Positions 1 through 5,040 of a stretch of DNA of 5,262 bases are shown one piece after another. The notes beneath the pieces are model-generated. The model made no database searches. It was not told where the DNA came from and saw nothing but the letters and a program-made list of their open reading frames with translations. Origin of the DNA: Prevotella sp. (lineage in GTDB: Bacteria > Bacteroidota > Bacteroidia > Bacteroidales > Bacteroidaceae); assembly GCA_017424205.1 (NCBI GenBank), contig JAFPAS010000277.1:1-5262 (forward strand), given 5' to 3'. Made by a program: the position numbers and the translations under genes. Positions within the stretch are counted from its first letter, which is position 1, and each line of letters starts with the position of its first letter.

Positions 1-821
1 ACAGCACATTCCGAGGGTGCAGCAGTCTTACGTCAATTGTTATTCCAGAATTGGTAAAGTCAATATGGGGTGATGCATTCTACAATTGCAGCAATCTGAA
101 ATCTGTTGTGATTGGCAGCAGCGTTACTAATATAACTAACTACTCATTCATGGGGTGTCCTGCCATCAGAACAATCATATGCAAACCAACAACACCTCCT
201 GTGTTCAATGACGAATCATATAATTTCGAAGTCTATAGCGATGCTGTGCTGTATGTCCCAGCCGGATGCACATCAGCCTACCAGAATGCAGAAGTATGGA
301 GGAAGTTCAAGAACATCGCCGAGGAGGGACAGGACGTAAAACAGTGTGCCACACCAGTCATAACATTCGCTGACGGCAACCTGCATTTCTATTGCGAGAC
401 AGCCGGAGCAGAATGCCAGTACACCCTCACTACAAACGATACGCAGACAAGTTTCAAGCCTGCGAAGAGCAACACTGTGGCACTCTACTCTTGCTACAAC
501 ATCACAGCCTATGCCATGGCTGACGGATATAAGAACTCCGACCAGGTAAAAGCCACACTCTATTGGACAAAAGACAATGCAAATGTCGACACAAATATCA
601 ATACAACAGAGACACGTGGCATCATGACAACCTTCTCTGACGGACTGCTCACCGTATCTGGTCTGCACAATCAGGAGACAGTGAAGTTCTATACCACAAA
701 CGGAGTGCTCCTCCACACCACAACAGCACAGGACGGAAAGGCAAGCTTCGCAGTCGGCGCTGGCACAAGCGTGGTTGTGGTAGGCATCGGCTCAGACAGC
801 TTCAAGGTGATATGCCAGTAG
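1..821 (+). CDS. BspA-like leucine-rich-repeat surface protein, C-terminal part (5' end outside window)
   Basis: The reading frame is open to the left edge (first full codon at 3), so the TTG at 51 is an internal Leu and not a start; 272 residues are visible. Residues 1-60 are BspA/LRR_5-type repeats, with the recurring pattern F-x-x-C-x-x-L/I-x-x-I/V seen in FRGCSSLTSIVIP, FYNCSNLKSVVIG and FMGCPAIRTII. Next comes the usual closing element of this family (about 63-107: LYVPAG...AY...W..F.NIAE). Residues 115-188 (ATPVITFADGNLHFYCET...ITAYAMADGY) resemble a chitobiase/FN3-like beta-sandwich. The last 65 residues (LLTVSGL...VKFYTTNGVLLHT...VVVVGIGSDSFKVICQ) look like a type IX secretion C-terminal sorting domain. 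Family members are secreted or surface-anchored proteins, several linked to adhesion; the ligand cannot be predicted. No strong terminator follows, only a weak 5-bp hairpin (850-867). The family call is firm; the sorting-domain call is an inference from pattern. Confidence 0.87.
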   Translation, partial: STFRGCSSLTSIVIPELVKSIWGDAFYNCSNLKSVVIGSSVTNITNYSFMGCPAIRTIICKPTTPPVFNDESYNFEVYSDAVLYVPAGCTSAYQNAEVWRKFKNIAEEGQDVKQCATPVITFADGNLHFYCETAGAECQYTLTTNDTQTSFKPAKSNTVALYSCYNITAYAMADGYKNSDQVKATLYWTKDNANVDTNINTTETRGIMTTFSDGLLTVSGLHNQETVKFYTTNGVLLHTTTAQDGKASFAVGAGTSVVVVGIGSDSFKVICQ

Positions 822-940
822 GCGACAATGTGAATGGTTAATGGTTGTTCTGTTATAAATAAAACAGGTAAAACATTTAAAACTTTCTTTCCGAACACGG
901 ATTACGCAGATTTACGCGGATCTATTTAAGACAAAACATG

Positions 941-974
941 AATTTACGTAAAATTTACGGTAATTCGCGTTAAA
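941..974 (+). repeat. Core repeat copy 1 (direct copy of 1012-1045)
   Basis: These 34 bp match 1012-1045 in the same orientation with two mismatches and no gap. The conserved centre is AATTTACGGTAATTCGCGTT. The copy ends in TTAAAC and then diverges; unlike the second copy, no heptad array follows it. A third copy lies inverted at 2837-2870. Confidence 0.85.
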
Positions 975-1005
975 CTATAAAATAGAACATAAATGCCCAT
1001 GAATT

Positions 1006-1074
1006 AATCATAAATTTACGAATAATTTACGGTAATTCGCGTTAAAACGATAACCCTTAACCCTTAAACTTTAA
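1006..1074 (+). repeat. Left arm of inverted repeat around the envC-like gene
   Basis: The segment 1006-1055 matches the reverse complement of 2826-2875 over 50 bp with only two mismatches. Similarity continues more weakly through the first heptads, to about 1074 (mate 2807). The shared centre reads AATTTACGGTAATTCGCGTT, followed by AAAACGATAACC. An additional 13-bp perfect match lies further out (925-937 with 2895-2907). The arms face each other across the 1149-2774 gene. Nothing resembling a transposase or recombinase is encoded between them. Confidence 0.88.
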
Positions 1075-1106
1075 CCCTTAAACATTAAACCTTAAACGAT
1101 AAACCA
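1051..1106 (+). repeat. Phased heptad array TAA[A/C]CNN (8 units)
   Basis: Eight consecutive 7-nt units stay in phase: TAACCCT, TAACCCT, TAAACTT, TAACCCT, TAAACAT, TAAACCT, TAAACGA, TAAACCA. An eight-base variant (TTAACCCA) and TTAAAC extend it to 1120. Because the period is 7, TAA falls in all three forward frames, so no reading frame can pass through. The array directly abuts the core repeat, and the same core-plus-array order recurs inverted on the other side of the gene. Confidence 0.85.
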
Positions 1107-1148
1107 TTAACCCATTAAACAAAAATAGAATAGCAATCAAGATAATTC

Positions 1149-2774
1149 ATGCAACGCATCATAACATTCCTAATAGCACTGACACTGTGCGCAGCCATGC
1201 CTGCACAGACAAACAGCAAAGCAAAGCAGCGCACCACAACGTCAAAGACAGCGAGGAAGGCTTCTGCTGGAAAGAAGAAGACAGCGGCAAGCAAGACATC
1301 CACACGAAACAAGAAGACATCCGTAAAGAAAAAGGCGGCACGCCCCACAAACGCTTCAATCAAAGGACTGGAGCGCGAGAGAGCCGCTGTGCAGAGAAAA
1401 CTCAGAGCACAGCAGGCACAGCTGCGTAAGAATAAGGAGAATGTCAAGAAAGGACTGCACAATCTCATGCTCATCTCAAGCGATATAGAGACACAGCGCC
1501 GTTCTATCGATAGCATCAATGCCGACATCAAAACCATCGAGCAGAACATCAAGCTCCTCAACGGACAGCTCCTCACTCTCAATCAGCAACTGACTGAGAA
1601 ACGCGAGGGATACATCCGAGCCGTGCGACACATGAATCGTCGCAACACCTTCCAAGACCGTGTGATGTTCATCTTCTCCGCAGAGTCATTCACACAGATG
1701 TACCGCCGCATGCGCTTCATGAAAGACTATGCTGCCTATCAGAAACTGCAGGGCGAGCAGCTCAAGCAGAAACAGTTAGAGATACAGCAGAAGCAGAAGC
1801 AGCTCGAAGAGGCCCTCGACGAGAAGAGCCGTCTTCTCTCAAAAGGTCAGAAAGCGCAGGAGCAGCTCAAGCTAAAGCAGGACGATCAGCAGAAGGTCGT
1901 AAAGCGGTTGCAGAAACAACAGAAGACCATACAGAGCGTCATTGACGAGCAGAAGAAGAAAGACGATGCGCTGAATGCTCAGATTGAAGCCGAGATAGCC
2001 AAGGAGGTAGAGCGTGCCCGACTGCGTGCTGAAGCCGAAGCGAAGAAGCGTGCTGCCGAAGAGGAGGCACGCCGTAAGAAAGCTGCAGAAGAACTGGCAC
2101 GCAAGAAAGCCGAAGCACAGCGCCGTGCCGAAGAGAACGCACGCCGCATAGCCGAGGCAAAAGAGGCTGAGCGCAAGGCGAAAGCCGAAGCAGAAGCGAA
2201 GCGCAATACAGCAGAGCGCGAACGTGCAGAACAGAAAGCACGCGAGGCAGAGGCAGCACGTGTAGCAGCCGAGCGTAAGGCAGAAGCAGAGCAGCGCCGT
2301 TCAGAGAAAGAGGTGGCACAGGCAAAGAAAGAGACAGAGATGCGTCCTGCCGTAGCCGTCGACGACCTGAAGATGAGCGGCAGCTTCGAGAAGAACCGTG
2401 GCCGTCTGCCTATGCCTATCACTGGTTCTTACCGCATCGTGTCACACTACGGTCAGTATAGTGTCAACGGTCTGCCAAACGTCCGACTCGACAATAAAGG
2501 CATAAACATCCTCGGCACTGCTGGTTGCTCAGCCCGCGCCATATTCGATGGTGAGGTAAGCGGTGTATTCGGCTATGCCGGCGAGATGGTAGTCATGGTG
2601 CGCCACGGACTCTATATCTCCGTATACTGTAATCTGAAGGATGTCAGCGTGAAGCGCGGACAGAAGGTCAGCACAGGTCAGCGTCTCGGCACTGTCGGCA
2701 ACAACAACATCCTGCAGTTCCAGCTCCGCCGCCATTCAGCAAAGCTCAATCCAGAGCAGTGGCTGGGAAGGTGA
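1149..2774 (+). CDS. envC: EnvC-family murein hydrolase activator (degenerate LytM/M23 domain)
   Basis: The 541-residue product starts at ATG 1149 with a signal peptide (about residues 1-19, ITFLIALTLCAAMPA|Q). A very basic K/T/S-rich stretch follows (22-66). Residues 70-270 form coiled coil, including the Bacteroidota EnvC-like segment MFIFSAESFTQMYRRMRFMKDY (173-194 region). An Ala/Glu/Lys/Arg-rich helix resembling TolA runs from about 277 to 395. The C-terminal LytM fold (418-541) has lost the zinc ligands of M23 peptidases: HxGxD is replaced by NKGIN (449-453), and the late HxH-type position reads QFQ (523-525). That matches E. coli EnvC, which does not cut murein itself but activates cell-separation amidases in the periplasm under FtsEX control. 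Role in daughter-cell separation is inferred from family; no ftsX or amidase gene is visible nearby. The long acidic/basic helix is longer than in E. coli EnvC. Flanked by facing repeats. Confidence 0.88.
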   Translation: MQRIITFLIALTLCAAMPAQTNSKAKQRTTTSKTARKASAGKKKTAASKTSTRNKKTSVKKKAARPTNASIKGLERERAAVQRKLRAQQAQLRKNKENVKKGLHNLMLISSDIETQRRSIDSINADIKTIEQNIKLLNGQLLTLNQQLTEKREGYIRAVRHMNRRNTFQDRVMFIFSAESFTQMYRRMRFMKDYAAYQKLQGEQLKQKQLEIQQKQKQLEEALDEKSRLLSKGQKAQEQLKLKQDDQQKVVKRLQKQQKTIQSVIDEQKKKDDALNAQIEAEIAKEVERARLRAEAEAKKRAAEEEARRKKAAEELARKKAEAQRRAEENARRIAEAKEAERKAKAEAEAKRNTAERERAEQKAREAEAARVAAERKAEAEQRRSEKEVAQAKKETEMRPAVAVDDLKMSGSFEKNRGRLPMPITGSYRIVSHYGQYSVNGLPNVRLDNKGINILGTAGCSARAIFDGEVSGVFGYAGEMVVMVRHGLYISVYCNLKDVSVKRGQKVSTGQRLGTVGNNNILQFQLRRHSAKLNPEQWLGR

Positions 2775-2781
2775 TTGTGAG

Positions 2782-2830
2782 GGATTAAGGGGTAAAGGTT
2801 AAGGGTTTAAGGTTTAATGGTTAATGGTTA
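2782..2830 (-). repeat. Phased heptad array, inverted copy (7 units)
   Basis: Read on the minus strand from 2830 leftwards, seven in-phase 7-nt units occur: TAACCAT, TAACCAT, TAAACCT, TAAACCC, TTAACCT, TTACCCC, TTAATCC. The unit is the same TAA[A/C]CNN type as at 1051-1106, and the array starts 8 bp after the envC-like stop codon. Degeneration increases away from the core repeat. Confidence 0.83.
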
Positions 2831-2875
2831 TCGTTTTAACGCGAATTACCGTAAATTATCCGTGAATTTATGATT
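2807..2875 (-). repeat. Right arm of inverted repeat around the envC-like gene
   Basis: This is the mate of 1006-1074: 2826-2875 equals the reverse complement of 1006-1055 except for two bases. It contains the core centre AACGCGAATTACCGTAAATT on the plus strand. The outer 13-mer GTTTTGTCTTAAA (2895-2907) pairs with 925-937, so homology between the two flanks continues in patches beyond the core. Confidence 0.88.
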
Positions 2876-2939
2876 TCGTCCTCGTGTTTTTACTGTTTTG
2901 TCTTAAACAATTCCGTGTAAATTCATAACCCGTTTTAAT

Positions 2940-3446
2940 ATGGCTGACCCACTGACACCCGAACAGCGACACAGATGCATGTCACGCATTCGTGCCAAGG
3001 ACACGAAGCCCGAGATGCTCGTAAGGCGTTATCTGCATTCACGCGGATTCCGCTATCGTCTCAATGTGCGTCGCTTGCCAGGCACACCAGACATCGTGCT
3101 GCGTAAATACAAGACAGCCATATTCATACACGGCTGCTTCTGGCACGGACACGAAGGCTGCCGTCTGTATGTTCCGCCAAAGTCAAACACACACTACTGG
3201 ACAGAGAAGATATCACGCAACATAGAGCGTGACACCATCGCCTGTGCGAAGCTCCATCAGCTCGGATGGCACACACTCGTCATCTGGGAATGTCAGCTGA
3301 AGCCACACGAGCGAGACAACACTCTCTCACATCTGGAGTACATACTCAGCACCACCTATCTCAACGACCGCAGGACAAACCGCCCCAAGCCTTACGCCAC
3401 CCCAGAAGAGCAGCAGATATATATGGCAGCAGAAGAAATGCCATAA
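2940..3446 (+). CDS. vsr: Very short patch repair endonuclease Vsr (T:G mismatch nickase)
   Basis: Vsr nicks DNA 5' of the T in T:G mismatches created by deamination of 5-methylcytosine and so starts repair to C:G. The 168-residue product is collinear with the 156-residue E. coli enzyme. Visible landmarks are the N-terminal MSRIRAKDTKPE with Glu25, the catalytic GTPDIVL with Asp51, and the core IFIHGCFWHGHEGC with His64, Cys66, His69, His71 and Cys74 (active-site and zinc-binding residues), then KISRNIERD and LGWHTLVIWEC with Cys118, the last zinc ligand. About 25 non-conserved residues trail at the C-terminus. ATG 2940 gives the canonical MADPLTPEQRHRCM start; there is no Shine-Dalgarno site. 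A terminator separates it from the C5 methyltransferase operon downstream, yet that enzyme class is exactly the source of the lesions Vsr repairs. Its base composition resembles the upstream envC-like gene rather than the A/T-rich operon. Confidence 0.96.
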   Translation: MADPLTPEQRHRCMSRIRAKDTKPEMLVRRYLHSRGFRYRLNVRRLPGTPDIVLRKYKTAIFIHGCFWHGHEGCRLYVPPKSNTHYWTEKISRNIERDTIACAKLHQLGWHTLVIWECQLKPHERDNTLSHLEYILSTTYLNDRRTNRPKPYATPEEQQIYMAAEEMP

Positions 3447-3476
3447 GCATACAGACATTCCCCCGCCCTATTATAT

Positions 3477-3517
3477 AATTAGGAGAAGACCGCAAGTCTT
3501 CTCCTAATTTCGTTTTA
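3477..3517 (+). terminator. Rho-independent terminator after vsr
   Basis: A perfect 14-bp stem, AATTAGGAGAAGAC (3477-3490) with GTCTTCTCCTAATT (3496-3509), closes a CGCAA loop and is followed by a T-rich stretch (TTTCGTTTTAT). It lies 30 bp after the vsr stop. Upstream of the stem the plus strand is TATA-rich without a run of A, so activity on the minus strand is less likely. Confidence 0.92.
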
Positions 3518-3577
3518 TATGACCAGAACGAGAGAGAAAGGCAATTAACATTTATTCGTCAAACATTCCTCTAATTT

Positions 3578-3621
3578 AATTGTATCCACAATTTACTTTA
3601 GCACTATGTTAACGATATAGT
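3578..3621. promoter_or_regulatory. Two short palindromes upstream of the operon promoter (candidate operators)
   Basis: AATTGT-ATCC-ACAATT (3578-3593, six-base arms) and ACTAT-N9-ATAGT (3603-3621, with GTTAAC inside) lie one after the other, the second ending just before the proposed -33 element. Their position would suit a repressor or activator of the operon. The two arm sequences differ from each other, and short A/T-rich palindromes arise by chance, so this is weak. Confidence 0.25.
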
Positions 3622-3625
3622 TTCA

Positions 3626-3658
3626 TTTTAATTCTGTTCACATTTTTTTGTAACTTTG
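3626..3658 (+). promoter_or_regulatory. Bacteroidota-type promoter for the methyltransferase operon
   Basis: TAACTTTG at 3651-3658 fits the Bacteroidota -7 consensus TAnnTTTG exactly. A weak -33 element, TTTT (3626-3629, consensus TTTG), sits 21 bp upstream, within the usual spacing. Transcription would begin near 3665, leaving a leader of about 15 nt, A-rich (ACAAATAACTAAAC), before ATG 3680. The site lies after the vsr terminator and so would give the operon its own transcript. Confidence 0.6.
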
Positions 3659-3679
3659 TTGACAAATAACTAAACATCT

Positions 3680-3940
3680 ATGGCACAAAGAAACGTAATT
3701 ATGCTCCATATTTTAGAGCATAACATTTATGAGTTTTATGGTTCGCCAGCTTCACTTTACGACAAACATTCTTCTGCTGAGTTGCTTATAAGCCAGAAAT
3801 CTTTAAACAATTTTTTCAGCAAACAAGCACTTTCTGGTAATCCATTAATCTACAAGAATGACTATTGTGAGATATACAAGGACGAACTATATGTAAAGCC
3901 AACTACTAGAGGCAGAAAAAAAGAAAATACAATTGATTAA
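3680..3940 (+). CDS. Unrecognised 86-residue protein, first gene of the methyltransferase operon
   Basis: I do not recognise this family with confidence. ATG 3680 follows the promoter candidate by about 20 bp, and the gene ends 23 bp before the methyltransferase start, so the two are very likely co-transcribed. The 86-residue product has no signal peptide or membrane segment. It is predicted to be soluble and ends in a basic tail (KPTTRGRKKENTID). The middle (about 22-64: SPASLYDKHSSAELLISQKSLNNFFSK...PLIYKNDYCEIYKDEL) reads like a short helical unit followed by two beta strands, reminiscent of small DNA-binding modules such as NUMOD-like helix-turn-helix segments. That likeness is only an impression. 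Its place at the head of a modification operon suits a control protein or a small accessory component. Codon use is A/T-rich like the methyltransferase. That it is a real gene is supported by its operon position and composition. Confidence 0.7.
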   Translation: MAQRNVIMLHILEHNIYEFYGSPASLYDKHSSAELLISQKSLNNFFSKQALSGNPLIYKNDYCEIYKDELYVKPTTRGRKKENTID

Positions 3941-3963
3941 GCTAACATTAATAATCTAAAATC

Positions 3964-5040
3964 ATGTATTATGGTATAGATATTTTTTCAGGAGCTGGAG
4001 GTCTGAGCCTTGGCGCGGCAATGGCTGGTATAAAGATAACACACGCTGTTGAAATAAATGAAAGTGCTGCCAAAACATTTATAAAAAATCACAAAGGTGC
4101 ACAAATACATCAGACAGATATAAAAGATGTAAAATCTGAGGCTCTTGTTTCTCAGGAGAAACCTGTTTTCGTAATCATGGGTGGTCCACCATGTCAGGGA
4201 TTTTCTATGTCAAATACACGTTCTAGGAACATGAACAATGATAAGAATTATTTGTTTTTAGAATTTGTGAGACTGGTGCGAGAAATAAAGCCCTTATGGT
4301 TTGTTCTAGAAAATGTTTGGGGATTGACGACTATTAATAAGGGAGAAACTCAAACAATGATTGAAGATTGTTTCCGTGCTTTAGGATATACTGTTAATTC
4401 TAAAGTTTTATGGGCATCCGATTACGGCGTACCCCAATGCAGAAATCGTTTCTTTATGGTAGGAAACCTTCATGGAATCAATTTTGAATTCCCTGAACCA
4501 TATGATTACAAGGTCAGCGTTGAAGAGGCAATCGCAGATTTGCCAATTCTTACAAACGGTGATATGATAGAAAATGCGCCATACGCTGTAAAATTTAATG
4601 ATGCCAGCAACTACGCAAAGCTAATGCGTATAAAATCTCATATTGCGACACAAAACTATGTATCAAGAAATAACGATATAGTTATTGAACGATATAAACA
4701 CATCAAACAAGGTCAAAACTGGAGATCTATACCTGACGTCTTAATGCAAAACTATACAGATAAGGGACGTTGTCATAGTGGCATATACAAAAGACTTGTT
4801 GCTAATAAACCGTCTGTGGTAATCTCAAATTATCGAAAAAGCATGCTTATACATCCTCATCAAAATAGAGGGATTTCTGTAAGAGAAGCGGCTCGCCTAC
4901 AAAGTTTTCCAGATGATTTCATATTCGAAGGTCCATTATCACATATCCAGCAACAAATAGGTAATGCTGTTCCACCATTGTTAGCAAAAGCCGTATTTCA
5001 ACAAATCATAAAACTTGAGAAAGAACATGAGCAAAGATAA
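3964..5040 (+). CDS. DNA (cytosine-5-)-methyltransferase, C5 family
   Basis: The enzyme transfers a methyl group from S-adenosylmethionine to C5 of cytosine in a specific DNA site. All main C5 motifs are visible in the 358 residues: motif I DIFSGAGG (6-13, SAM binding), motif IV GGPPCQGF with nucleophile Cys77, motif VI LENVWG with Glu116-Asn117-Val118, motif VIII QCRNR (158-162), a variable target-recognition region (about 175-295), RGISVREAARLQSFPDDF (302-319, motif IX) and QIGNAVPP (331-338, motif X). Length is normal and nothing is broken, so it should be active; the recognition sequence cannot be read from the protein. ATG 3964 lies six residues before motif I, leaving little room for another start. 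The 3' end overlaps the next gene by 14 nt, implying coupled translation. Composition is distinctly A/T-richer than vsr and the envC-like gene, which suggests separate acquisition. Its partner ATPase points to a defence-type modification system and not to an orphan housekeeping methylase. Confidence 0.97.
   Translation: MYYGIDIFSGAGGLSLGAAMAGIKITHAVEINESAAKTFIKNHKGAQIHQTDIKDVKSEALVSQEKPVFVIMGGPPCQGFSMSNTRSRNMNNDKNYLFLEFVRLVREIKPLWFVLENVWGLTTINKGETQTMIEDCFRALGYTVNSKVLWASDYGVPQCRNRFFMVGNLHGINFEFPEPYDYKVSVEEAIADLPILTNGDMIENAPYAVKFNDASNYAKLMRIKSHIATQNYVSRNNDIVIERYKHIKQGQNWRSIPDVLMQNYTDKGRCHSGIYKRLVANKPSVVISNYRKSMLIHPHQNRGISVREAARLQSFPDDFIFEGPLSHIQQQIGNAVPPLLAKAVFQQIIKLEKEHEQR

Larger units (their letters stand above)
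822..1148. other. Repeat-rich intergenic region, no gene
   Basis: This 327-bp A/T-rich stretch holds no credible coding frame. In order it contains: two minus-sense heptads (ATGGTTA, ATGGTTG, 834-847); a weak hairpin CTGTT/AACAG (850-854/863-867); a small motif with two TTACGC copies between two CGGAT copies (898-921); the 13-mer TTTAAGACAAAAC (925-937), which recurs inverted at 2895-2907; a first core repeat (941-974); a second core repeat (1012-1045); and a phased heptad array (1051-1106). The 28 bases before the next start are A-rich without a Shine-Dalgarno site. I see no TAnnTTTG promoter on the plus strand, so where transcription of the downstream gene starts is unclear. Confidence 0.8.

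Noticed and set aside
51..53. TTG as start codon of the first gene
   Set aside because: The same frame is open to the left edge and encodes another BspA-type repeat (FRGCSSLTSIVIP) upstream, so this TTG is an internal Leu codon.
273..898. Minus-strand frames 273-716 and 689-898
   Set aside because: They lie opposite a clear BspA-like coding frame and have Cys/Val-rich products without a recognisable pattern; the second runs into the non-coding repeat region.
1051..1120. CRISPR array or telomere
   Set aside because: The unit is only 7 nt with no spacers and no cas genes, and the array sits within a chromosome between genes, so neither reading fits.
1115..2422. Long minus-strand frames opposite the envC-like gene (1115-1582, 1939-2325, 1979-2422)
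   Set aside because: They are by-products of Ala/Lys/Glu-rich codons on the plus strand and give low-complexity Ser/Ala/Arg or Leu/Cys-rich products with no family likeness.
925..2907. Insertion sequence or transposon bounded by the inverted repeats
   Set aside because: The enclosed gene encodes an EnvC-like protein, no transposase is present, and no target-site duplication is evident outside the arms.
2890..2910. Promoter for vsr at CTGTTTTG
   Set aside because: It lacks the TA of TAnnTTTG and lies in a stretch shared with the repeat on the other side of the envC-like gene, so support is too weak to list.
2993..3170. Extra Gly in the Vsr zinc site (HGHEGC compared with HHHHC in E. coli) as an anomaly
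   Set aside because: Spacing H-x-G-C is, to my knowledge, common among Vsr proteins outside enterobacteria, and all ligands are present.
3266..3478. Plus-strand frame overlapping the end of vsr
   Set aside because: It is a shifted-frame shadow of vsr, which shows all conserved residues in its own frame.
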